Below are positions 17,740 to 24,916 of a stretch of DNA of 64,000 bases, piece by piece. The notes below the pieces were generated by a model, which made no database searches, was not told where the DNA came from, and saw only the letters and a program-made list of their open reading frames with translations. Position 1 is the stretch's first letter, and the number at the start of each line of letters is the position of its first letter. The stretch is from NCBI RefSeq assembly GCF_000067205.1, contig NC_010170.1, positions 4,340,001 through 4,404,000 of the forward strand. Reading direction: 5' to 3'. A program made the translations under genes and the position numbers. The stretch comes from Bordetella petrii. GTDB lineage: Bacteria > Pseudomonadota > Gammaproteobacteria > Burkholderiales > Burkholderiaceae_B.

Positions 17740-18083
17740 GGTGATCGGTCATATCCGGGATAACCCGGAGCCTAAAACAGCCTATCTTCGCGTAACTGCC
17801 GCAGAAACCCGAATTCTAGGCAGAGCTTGTATTAATTCCGGTGACGCCTAACAGCTACTGTTTTTTCTTACGTTTCATTAACAAATACGAAAGAAAATGC
17901 ACAATTAGTGCACTAGTAAAATGAAAATTTGAAACAATATCGACCTGCGGCGCCGCCCCTTGGCCCGGGTCGAAGGGCGCCTAGCCGTGCCGCCCCAAGC
18001 CCTTCGTCTCTTATATATAAAGTCTGTAGACCTGACGGTTACGCTATTGCTAGCATGCGCCTGACTATCTCTCGGGAGCGCAC
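17740..18083. promoter_or_regulatory. AT-rich divergent promoter region of tssA and the DUF4105 gene
   Basis: This 344-bp stretch holds no gene. Positions 17790-17950 are strikingly AT-rich compared with the flanks, as expected for a main promoter. An inverted repeat TGCAC-N5-GTGCA lies at 17898-17912. On the minus strand a TTGTGC, 17-nt, TTAATG pair overlaps it and could be a weak sigma-70 promoter for tssA. A second short AT patch (TATATATA, near 18014) could serve the plus-strand gene. Assignments are by eye only. Confidence 0.45.
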
Positions 18084-19070
18084 GTGGCAGGCCAAGCGAG
18101 CTTCATCCTCGTCGTCGTCGCGGTGGCCATCTGGGGCGCGTTGGCCCTGTGGGTACAGCGTCCAGTACGCGTCCCCTTTACTTGTGCTCTGATCATCATT
18201 TGGGTACTGGTTGCCTTGGCCGCATGCGTGCTGGTGGGCGCGGGAGTCTGGGCGGGCGCGGCGTTGTTCGCACTGCCGGCGGCCGCGCTGGCCGCGTGGT
18301 GGCTGTCGTTGAAGCCCTCGCAACAGCGCGACTGGGAACCCAGTGTGGCGCGCCTGTTGCACGGCGAAATATCGGGCGACACCGCCACGCTGTACAACGT
18401 ACGCAACTTCCATTGGCGCGGCCCGCAAGACTTCGACGAATGCTGGGAAACACGACGCTACAGCCTCGCGGCGATCCGTTCCATCGACCTCGCGCTGTCG
18501 TACTGGTCGCATACCGCCATCGCCCATACGCTGGTTTCATTCGGCTTCGCCGACGGCGATTACCTGGTGTTCTCGGTGGAAATACGCCGCAAGAACAACG
18601 ACCGCTTTTCAGAGCTCGGCGGCTTCTTCCGCCAATACGAACTAAGTATCGTGGCGGCGGACGAACGCGACATCCTGCAAGTGCGCACGAATGTCCGCCA
18701 CGAAGACGGCTACCTGTACCGCGTGCAGATGTCGCCCGCCGACATGAGGGCCCTGTTTGTCGAATATCTCAACCAGGCCAACCGCCTGACCAGCCAGCCG
18801 CGCTTCTACAACACACTGACCGCCAACTGCACCACCCTGGTCTACCGCATGGTCAACCGCATCGTGACTGGCCTGCCGCTCGACTATCGCCTGCTGGCTT
18901 CGGGCTACCTGCCCGAGTACCTGTACAAGCTGGGCGCGCTGCGCGGAGCGGACAGCCTTCAGGAATACCGGCAGCGCGGCCGCTACACCGAACGCGCCCG
19001 CGACGCGGCTTCTTCCTTGCCCTACTCGCAGCGCATCCGCGTCGGTGTGCCCGGCATGGGCGACAACTAA
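18084..19070 (+). CDS. Inner-membrane protein with DUF4105 (Lnb N-terminal, papain-like) domain
   Basis: The 328-residue product has two or three N-terminal membrane spans (about 6-26, 33-56, 56-73) and then a DUF4105 domain (about 100-280). Visible marks are TLYNVRNFHWRG, the His in YWSHTAIAHT, and the N-C-T motif in FYNTLTANCTTLVYR, where the Cys is the likely nucleophile of a papain-like fold. DUF4105 proteins include the N-terminal half of lactosidase-type proteins; the actual substrate is not known. Start: GTG at 18084, with GGGAG 4 nt upstream. It is divergent from tssA and independent of it as far as can be seen. Confidence 0.72.
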   Translation: MAGQASFILVVVAVAIWGALALWVQRPVRVPFTCALIIIWVLVALAACVLVGAGVWAGAALFALPAAALAAWWLSLKPSQQRDWEPSVARLLHGEISGDTATLYNVRNFHWRGPQDFDECWETRRYSLAAIRSIDLALSYWSHTAIAHTLVSFGFADGDYLVFSVEIRRKNNDRFSELGGFFRQYELSIVAADERDILQVRTNVRHEDGYLYRVQMSPADMRALFVEYLNQANRLTSQPRFYNTLTANCTTLVYRMVNRIVTGLPLDYRLLASGYLPEYLYKLGALRGADSLQEYRQRGRYTERARDAASSLPYSQRIRVGVPGMGDN

Positions 19071-19185
19071 TCAAAGGCCGGCGAACACACGCGGCCCCTA
19101 TCAGACTCGCCTCGCTTCCCGCTGTGCGACGGCATGCGTTTTGCTGAGTGCTCCTGCGCCCAATATCAATCGACAGGAGCCTGCC

Positions 19186-19518
19186 ATGTCCCCTCGTTCT
19201 GCCCAGCTGCAGATCTGCATCGACGAATGCCTGAATTGCTACCAGTCCTGCCTGGGCATGGCCATGAGCCATTGCCTGGAACACGGCGGCCCGCACGTCG
19301 ACCCGGCCCACTTCCGCCTGATGATGGCCTGCTCGGAAAGCTGCCGTACGGCCGCGCACTTCATGTTGATCGGCGTGCCGCATCACCAGCACATCTGCGC
19401 CGATTGCGCATCCCTATGCCGGCAGTGCGCCGACAGCTGCGACGCGCTGGACGGCATGGACGATTGTGCGGCTACCTGCCGGCGATGCGCCGACGCGTGC
19501 GAGCGCATAGCGGGATGA
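19186..19518 (+). CDS. Cys-rich four-helix-bundle copper-binding protein (Csp/DUF326-like)
   Basis: The 110-residue product is rich in Cys and His in C-x3-C, C-x2-C patterns (ICIDECLNCYQSCLG near 10-24; CADCASLCRQCADSC; CAATCRRCADACE at the end), as in cytosolic copper-storage proteins of the Csp3 type and ferredoxin-like DUF326 proteins. Such proteins line a four-helix bundle with thiols and store Cu(I). The ATG at 19186 follows a CAGGAG ribosome-binding site 7 nt away. No signal peptide is seen, so it is cytosolic. It is a single gene, 115 nt after the DUF4105 gene. The metal is inferred from the family. Confidence 0.8.
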   Translation: MSPRSAQLQICIDECLNCYQSCLGMAMSHCLEHGGPHVDPAHFRLMMACSESCRTAAHFMLIGVPHHQHICADCASLCRQCADSCDALDGMDDCAATCRRCADACERIAG

Positions 19519-19670
19519 AATCCTCTGCCGCCGTCAGATGTTTTCGCGCGCCGCGTGCGCCCCTGCTGGCAATGAGACCCTGGAATCCGCTCCGGGAGTT
19601 CAGGCAGGCTTGACGGTCATCAGGTAGAAAATCGCCTGGCCCGGCGCCACTAGCCTTCCAAGCCGGCGCT

Positions 19671-20210
19671 TCACCGCACCGCCGGTCCCACGCGGATCTG
19701 GTTCTCGACCTGGCTGACGCCACGCGTGTCGCCGGCCGCGTCTTCCACGGCGTGCTTGATCCAGCGCGAGGGCACGTTGCCGCTCAACACGACCTTGCCC
19801 GCGGTTACCTCCACCGACACGTCGCTGACATCCAGGCCGCTTCGGCTCAGGCGTTCGCACAGGTCGTCGTGGATGTACTCATCCGAGCGCACGTAGCCTT
19901 TTGGATATACCGGCGTGCGCGGCTGGCTCTGATACGGAAAGGTCAGCCCCGAGCGCCCTGGGTAATCGCCCTGGCCCACGCCCTGGCCTTGCCATTGGGG
20001 GTCGTTCTTCCAGCTGTCAGGCCGCGAATAGGTTTCGCGCGTTTCACGGCGGGCCTGCTCGCCGGCCACCGGGTCGTCATAGCGACGCCCGTACGGGTCG
20101 CGTTCCTGGTTGTAGGTTTGGCCGCCGCCCGGGTAGCCCGAGTTGGAGCTGCGGTCATGGTTGCGCCGCTCGGGCGACGTGCCGGGTTGGTCATTCAGGC
20201 GATAGCGCAT
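19671..20210 (-). CDS. BON-domain protein with long charged N-terminal region
   Basis: The 179-residue protein has a hydrophilic, repeat-poor N-terminal 105 residues rich in Arg, Gly, Tyr and Pro, probably disordered, and a C-terminal BON domain (about 108-176) with SDEYIHDDLCERLSRSG and the G-x-V-x-L-S-G-x-V pattern. BON domains bind membranes or phospholipid and are common in stress proteins (OsmY family). Unlike OsmY it has no signal peptide. It is a single gene on the minus strand. Beyond a possible role in osmotic or envelope stress nothing specific can be said. Confidence 0.78.
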   Translation of the reverse strand: MRYRLNDQPGTSPERRNHDRSSNSGYPGGGQTYNQERDPYGRRYDDPVAGEQARRETRETYSRPDSWKNDPQWQGQGVGQGDYPGRSGLTFPYQSQPRTPVYPKGYVRSDEYIHDDLCERLSRSGLDVSDVSVEVTAGKVVLSGNVPSRWIKHAVEDAAGDTRGVSQVENQIRVGPAVR

Positions 20211-20342
20211 GATGGGACCTCATGGTCGTGGCAATGAATACCTGGCCTTCGCAAGCGACGTGCCCGCCGTCGTCGCGCGATGCCGCAGGCATGCTGCTTG
20301 CGTGTTCGGGCAGCCTACTCACTCGACGCACGGAGGCTACCC

Positions 20343-20531
20343 ATGCCCGCGAAATCCCAAGCCCAGCAAAAGGCGGCCGGGGCCGCCCTGGCCGCAAAGC
20401 GCGGCGAACAGAAAAAAAGCAGCCTGAAGGGCGCTTCGAAATCCATGTACGAATCCATGGATAAAAAGGAACTCGAGAAAATGGCGTCCACCTCGCGGCA
20501 CGGCAAGCCGCAGCACAAGCACAACTCGTAG
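20343..20531 (+). CDS. Small DUF3008 family protein
   Basis: The 62-residue, Lys- and Ala-rich protein begins MPAKSQAQQKAAGAALAAKR and contains SMYESMDKKELEKMA, matching DUF3008 proteins, which are small basic proteins of unknown function found in many proteobacteria and often linked to stress-related neighbours. A longer in-frame reading begins at 20280, but this family starts at MPAKSQ. It is followed by a GC-rich hairpin at 20534-20554. Its role is unknown. Confidence 0.75.
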   Translation: MPAKSQAQQKAAGAALAAKRGEQKKSSLKGASKSMYESMDKKELEKMASTSRHGKPQHKHNS

Positions 20532-20533
20532 TG

Positions 20534-20554
20534 CCAGCCGGCCGGGCCGGCTGG
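20534..20554 (+). terminator. GC-rich hairpin after the DUF3008 gene
   Basis: A 21-nt inverted repeat CCAGCCGGCC-G-GGCCGGCTGG begins 3 nt after the stop codon. No T tract follows, so it may act as a 3'-end stabiliser or a weak terminator. Confidence 0.45.
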
Positions 20555-20618
20555 GCGCGGCCCGGCGTCCTGTGCTAGGGTTGGCGGCACCCTGACCCAT
20601 TCTCGACGAGGTGCCGCC

Positions 20619-21020
20619 ATGTCGCGCATTTCCCGCCTTTCCTCCACCACGCCCCTGCCCCTGTCGCGCGCGGTCATGGCCAACGGCTTCCTGTTCGCCT
20701 CGGGCCAGATCCCCGTCGATGCATCGGGACAGATTGTGCGCGGCGATATCGTCACGCAGACCGAAGCCGTACTCGACCGCATCGCCGAGACGCTGGCCAA
20801 GGCCGGGTGCCGCCTGTCAGACGTAGTGCGCGCCACGGTGTGGCTGTCCGACCTGGCGCTCTTCAATGACTTCAATAAAGTCTACGCCGCGCGTTTCGGC
20901 CACTCGCTGCCCGCGCGATCCACCGTGCAGGCGCGGCTGGTCCAGGACGTGGACGTCGAAATCGAAGTCCAGGCGCTGCTGCCCGAACGCCGCCCGCCCG
21001 GCCCGGTTTCCGAAGCCTGA
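20619..21020 (+). CDS. RidA family (YjgF/YER057c/UK114) deaminase
   Basis: RidA proteins hydrolyse reactive enamines/imines released by PLP enzymes. The 133-residue product has the family pattern: FASGQIPVDASGQIV (about 26-40), V-V-R-A-T-V-W with the conserved Arg, and a C-terminal VEIEVQALLP. The N-terminal Ser/Thr stretch and a short C-terminal tail are minor extensions. Start ATG at 20619, with GAGG upstream. It may be cotranscribed with the glycosylase gene 87 nt downstream. The exact paralogue cannot be told from the sequence. Confidence 0.87.
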   Translation: MSRISRLSSTTPLPLSRAVMANGFLFASGQIPVDASGQIVRGDIVTQTEAVLDRIAETLAKAGCRLSDVVRATVWLSDLALFNDFNKVYAARFGHSLPARSTVQARLVQDVDVEIEVQALLPERRPPGPVSEA

Positions 21021-21107
21021 GACGCCGCCGCCTTCCGGACGCCAGGCACCTGGATCGAGAAGGGGCCGCGCGGTAAAGTACCCGGCACCGTCCACTCCAG
21101 GCCTGCC

Positions 21108-21764
21108 ATGCCCGCTGCCGCCCCACCCCGTCTGACCACCCAGGCCATGGTCGACCTGCACCTGCGCCGACTCGTGAAGCTCGACCCGCGCCTGCGCGCG
21201 GTGCGCGACGCCGCCGGCGCTGTCCCGCTGCGCGCGCGTCCGGGCGGCTTCGCGGGCCTGGCGCGCATTGTCTGCGGCCAGATGGTCTCGGTGGCCTCTG
21301 CCGACGCCATCTGGCGCCGGCTGGAAGCCCTGCCGCAGGCCACGACCCCCGGCGGCTTCCTGGCGCTGGGCGAACACGGTCTGCAGGGGGTGGGCCTTTC
21401 GCAGGGCAAGTTCCGCGCCCTGACCCAGCTCGCGCGCGCGCTGTCGGCCGGCGAGCTGGATCTGCCCGCCATCGAGGCGATGCCAGCCGACGCCGCCATC
21501 GCCGAACTCACCCGCCACAAAGGCATCGGCCCCTGGACCGCCGAGATCTATCTGATGTTCTGCGCGGGTCATCCCGACATCTTTCCCGCCGGCGACATCG
21601 CCTTGCAGAAGGCCGTTGGCGACGCCCTGACGCCGGGGCAATATCCCGACCGCAAACGCCTGATCGGCATCGCCGAAGCCTGGGCGCCCTATCGCGCCAG
21701 CGCCGCGTTGCTGTTCTGGCGCTTCTACCGCGCGACGCGCCAGCGCGACGGCGTGGGCTTGTAA
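21108..21764 (+). CDS. AlkA-type DNA-3-methyladenine glycosylase
   Basis: Base-excision repair enzyme that removes alkylated bases. The 218-residue product shows the HhH-GPD core: helix-hairpin-helix LTRHKGIGPWTAEIYL (134-149) and catalytic Asp163 in FPAGDIALQKAVG. It lacks the extra N-terminal domain of E. coli AlkA, as is common in shorter bacterial homologues. A Q-M-V-S-V-A-S-A-D-A-I-W motif at about 58-69 is typical of the subfamily. It is convergent with the molybdenum hydroxylase operon, with a hairpin between. Confidence 0.87.
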   Translation: MPAAAPPRLTTQAMVDLHLRRLVKLDPRLRAVRDAAGAVPLRARPGGFAGLARIVCGQMVSVASADAIWRRLEALPQATTPGGFLALGEHGLQGVGLSQGKFRALTQLARALSAGELDLPAIEAMPADAAIAELTRHKGIGPWTAEIYLMFCAGHPDIFPAGDIALQKAVGDALTPGQYPDRKRLIGIAEAWAPYRASAALLFWRFYRATRQRDGVGL

Positions 21765-21789
21765 GTCAGCGCGACGGCCTGCCCGCAAC

Positions 21790-21807
21790 GGCCGCCAGCC
21801 GGCGGCC
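21790..21807. terminator. Bidirectional terminator-like hairpin between convergent genes
   Basis: Inverted repeat GGCCGCC-agcc-GGCGGCC in the 62-nt gap between the glycosylase gene and the end of the molybdenum hydroxylase operon. There is no strong T tract on either side. Confidence 0.5.
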
Positions 21808-21826
21808 ATTGCGCGCAACCGCATGC

Positions 21827-24178
21827 TCAGGTCTTGAGCTGGTCGCGTATGGGCAGGTTGCGGATACGCTTGCCAGTCGCGGCGAAGATGGCGTTGCACA
21901 GGGCCGGCGCAAACGGTGGAACCGCCGGTTCGCCCACGCCCCCCATCGGCGTGCCGTAGTCGTGCTCCACCAGATGCACCTTGATGTCGCGCGGCGCCTC
22001 CGGCATGCGCGCGACCTCGTACTGATGGAAATTCGTCTGGTTGGTGCGCCCCTTCGCAAACGAGATTTCGCTGCGCGTGGCCAGGCTCAGGCCCATGATG
22101 CACGCGCCCTCGGCCTGCGCGCGCACGCGGTCGGGCTGCACCTGCGGCCCACAATCCACCGCCACATGCACCTGCTCCACCGCCAGGCTGCCATCCGCGC
22201 CCACCGCCACCTCGACCACCGTGGCAATGTACGTCACGAAACTGTAGCTGACGGCCAGCCCCAGCCCGCGCCCCGGTTCGAGCTTGCGCCCCCAGCCGGC
22301 CTCGCGGGTCGCCACCTCGATCACGTGGCGCATGCGGCCGGTGTCCAGCGGATAGTCGACCGGCGACTCGCCGTAGTTCCAGCCATCGGACATATCGGCG
22401 GGCGATATCTTGCGCGGCGGGCCGATGAGTTCGAGCAGATAGTCGCGGTGGTCGCGCCCCAGCGCATGAGCCATCTCGGCCGCGAAGCTCTGCACCGCGA
22501 ATACGTGCGGAATGTTGGATACGGAACGGAACCAGCCGATGCGCGTATGCGCGGGAACCGGCACCGACTCGACACGGAAGTTGGCGATGTCGAACGGAAT
22601 GTTCACCGCCGACATGCCCAGTTCAAAGGGTTGCTGGCCTTGCGCATTGGCGACGAAGGTAGAGCCGATGGTCGGCGCCGCGGTGCGGTGCAGCCAGGCC
22701 ACCGCCTTGCCCTGGGCATCGAAGCCCGCCTCCAGGCGCTCGACCGATACCGTATGGAAGTAGTCGTTGGTAATGTCGTCTTCACGCGCCCAGGTCACCT
22801 TCACTGGCCTGCCGTCCATCGCGCGCGACAGCAGCGCCGCCTCGACCACGAAGTCCGACTTCGACTTGCGCCCGAACGCCCCGCCCAGCAAAGTCTGGTG
22901 CACCGTCACCGCCGCGATGTCCATGCCCAAGTGCTTGGCCACATTCTCGCGCGTGCCGTAGGGGGACTGCACGCACGCCCAGACTTCGCACTTGCCTTCG
23001 GCAATGCGCGCCGTGGCCGCGGGCGGCTCCATTGACGCGTGGGCCAGGTGCGGCAGGTAGTATTCGGCTTCAATGCGCCGGGCCGCCCCCTGCAGCGCCT
23101 GCATGGCATCGCCATCGTTGCGCACCGCCTTGGCCGGCTTGCGCGCGCCTTCGCTCAAGGTCTTGCGAAAAGCCTCGGAATCGTAGCTGGCATTGGGACC
23201 GTCGTCCCATTCGATCTCGAGCGCCTGGCGGCCCTTCAATGCCGCCCAGGTATCTTTGGCGATGACGGCCACTCCGCCCAGTGGCGCGAATACCGGAGGG
23301 GTGGGCCCGGCCGGAAGCTCCACCACCTTCACCACGCCCGGCACCTTCATGGCGGCATCGGCGTTGTAGCGCTTGACCTTGCCGCCCAGCACCGCGGGCC
23401 GCGCAACAACAGCGTACAGCATGTCATCCAGCCGCGTATCGATACCGAAATGGGTCTTGCCCGAAACGATGGCCTGGATATCGGCGCTGCGCGTGCTTTG
23501 CTTGCCGATGTAACGGAACTGGCCAGGCTGCTTCAGGCGCAACGCCTCGGCGCCGGGCACCGGCAGCGCGGCCGCGGCCTCGGCCAGTTCGCCGTAGCCC
23601 AGCTTGCGCCCGGTTTTTTCGTGAACAACCTCATGATTGCGCGCGGCAACCTCCGCCACCGGCACGCCCCATTGCTTGGCGGCGGCGGCTTCCAGCATGG
23701 CGCGGGCAGCCGCGCCCACGCGGCGCATCGGCTGGAAAAAATGCCTCGTGCTGCGCGAGCCGTCGGTATCCTGGTTGCCGTAGCGTGGCTCGTCGCCCGG
23801 GGCCTGGATGACGCGAACCCGGTCCCAGTCGGCCTCGAGCTCATCGGCCACCACCATGGGCAGCCCCGTGCGCACCCCGGTGCCCATTTCGGCGCGATGC
23901 GCGATGATGGTCACGATGCCATCGGCGCCGATGGACACGAACACCTGTGGATCGTCAACGGTGCCATGCGGCATGCCGTCGGCGCCGTATTTTTTCTCGG
24001 CCTTGTCGCCTTCGGCGGCGCGCACGATGCCGCTGGCGCCTACGGTCAACACCAGGCCGGTCAATGCCCCGGCGGTCTTCAGCCAGTCGCGCCGGCCCGG
24101 CGAGGCAGGCAGTTCACCGGCGACGCCGGGCGCGCCATTGACACCACTCTGCGGGAACATCCGATAGAACCCGTTCAT
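21827..24178 (-). CDS. Molybdenum hydroxylase large subunit (isoquinoline 1-oxidoreductase IorB-like, xanthine dehydrogenase family)
   Basis: Large molybdopterin-binding subunit of a two-subunit aldehyde/aza-aromatic hydroxylase. The 783-residue product starts with a Tat-type signal (Arg29-Arg30 in GRRDWLKTAGALTGLVL), so it is probably exported folded to the periplasm. Visible are RAEMGTGVRTGLPMV (about 80-95), MGTGV-type repeats, the central GGAFGRKSKSDF cofactor loop, and a C-terminal GGVGEP motif with the catalytic Glu. Start ATG at 24178 overlaps the small-subunit stop (ATGA). No FAD subunit, cytochrome or XdhC maturation gene is beside it. The real substrate is unknown; IorB is the nearest class. 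Confidence 0.87.
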   Translation of the reverse strand: MNGFYRMFPQSGVNGAPGVAGELPASPGRRDWLKTAGALTGLVLTVGASGIVRAAEGDKAEKKYGADGMPHGTVDDPQVFVSIGADGIVTIIAHRAEMGTGVRTGLPMVVADELEADWDRVRVIQAPGDEPRYGNQDTDGSRSTRHFFQPMRRVGAAARAMLEAAAAKQWGVPVAEVAARNHEVVHEKTGRKLGYGELAEAAAALPVPGAEALRLKQPGQFRYIGKQSTRSADIQAIVSGKTHFGIDTRLDDMLYAVVARPAVLGGKVKRYNADAAMKVPGVVKVVELPAGPTPPVFAPLGGVAVIAKDTWAALKGRQALEIEWDDGPNASYDSEAFRKTLSEGARKPAKAVRNDGDAMQALQGAARRIEAEYYLPHLAHASMEPPAATARIAEGKCEVWACVQSPYGTRENVAKHLGMDIAAVTVHQTLLGGAFGRKSKSDFVVEAALLSRAMDGRPVKVTWAREDDITNDYFHTVSVERLEAGFDAQGKAVAWLHRTAAPTIGSTFVANAQGQQPFELGMSAVNIPFDIANFRVESVPVPAHTRIGWFRSVSNIPHVFAVQSFAAEMAHALGRDHRDYLLELIGPPRKISPADMSDGWNYGESPVDYPLDTGRMRHVIEVATREAGWGRKLEPGRGLGLAVSYSFVTYIATVVEVAVGADGSLAVEQVHVAVDCGPQVQPDRVRAQAEGACIMGLSLATRSEISFAKGRTNQTNFHQYEVARMPEAPRDIKVHLVEHDYGTPMGGVGEPAVPPFAPALCNAIFAATGKRIRNLPIRDQLKT

Positions 24179-24642
24179 TTGGCGGCTCCCTTGGCCGCGG
24201 CGGCCTGCTTGATGGCGGCGCGGATGCGCGGGTAGGTGCCGCAGCGGCAGATATTGCCGCTCATGGCCGCATCGATGTCCGCGTCGGTAGGCGCGGGATT
24301 GCTCTTGATCAGCGCCGTGGCGGACATGATCTGGCCCGACTGGCAGTAGCCGCATTGCGGCACGCCGATCTCGGTCCAGGCCTGCTGCACCGCGCGCCCC
24401 ACGTCGTCCTCGCCCACGGCTTCGATCGTCGTGATCTGCTTGCCGGCCGCCGCCGAAATGGGTGTCACGCAAGACCGAATGGGCGCACCGTCCAGGTGCA
24501 CCGTACAGGCGCCGCACATGGCCATGCCGCAACCGAACTTGGTTCCGGTCATGCCCAGGCGATCGCGAATGACCCAGAGCAGGGGCATGTCGTCGGGTGC
24601 GTCTACGTCTTGGGAATTGCCATTGATTGTCAAGCTGGCCAT
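24175..24642 (-). CDS. 2Fe-2S small subunit of the molybdenum hydroxylase (IorA-like)
   Basis: Electron-transfer subunit with two [2Fe-2S] clusters. The 155-residue protein has the plant-type cluster Cys38, Cys43, Cys46, Cys58 in KFGCGMAMCGACTVHL, and a C-terminal four-helix cluster with CGYCQSGQIM and ICRCGTY. This is the standard layout of IorA/CoxS-like proteins. It is translated first in the operon and coupled to the large subunit by a 4-nt overlap. The product has no signal peptide and would be carried out with the Tat-bearing large subunit. The 118-bp gap upstream probably held the operator of the truncated LysR. Confidence 0.9.
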   Translation of the reverse strand: MASLTINGNSQDVDAPDDMPLLWVIRDRLGMTGTKFGCGMAMCGACTVHLDGAPIRSCVTPISAAAGKQITTIEAVGEDDVGRAVQQAWTEIGVPQCGYCQSGQIMSATALIKSNPAPTDADIDAAMSGNICRCGTYPRIRAAIKQAAAAKGAAK

Positions 24643-24760
24643 GGGAAGGCTCCTTGGGCGAGGGAAGACAAGGCGGGAAAAAGTCCATACTAATGCCTGT
24701 TCGCCTCGGAAGAAACCACGCAGTCGCCGCGCGGGCGCAGCGGCGCCAATGGAGCCAGCC

Positions 24761-24916
24761 ATGGACCTACGCCAGCTCGAATACTTCGTCCACGTTGCCG
24801 AACTGGGCAGCTTCACCAAGGCAGCCGCCATTCTCGACGTAGCGCAGCCCGCGCTCAGGCCGCTTTACGAAAGGCCAGCACGGCGTTGTTGCCCCCCATG
24901 CCGAAGGAATTGCTGA
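24761..24916 (+). pseudogene. Truncated LysR-type regulator, N-terminal 32 codons only
   Basis: The first 32 codons (24761-24856) match the LysR winged-helix start (MDLRQLEYFVHVAELGSF, then KAAAILDVAQPAL), up to where S-R-Q-I-x-x-L-E would follow. Then the reading runs into unrelated sequence and stops at 24916. The break is at or within a few bases of the stop codon of the beta-ketoacyl-ACP synthase gene on the other strand (24855). It is divergent from the molybdenum hydroxylase operon, where a LysR regulator is normally found. The rest of the gene is not found at the other end of the fimbrial block. Loss of function is near certain; insertion or deletion is the likely cause. Confidence 0.82.
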
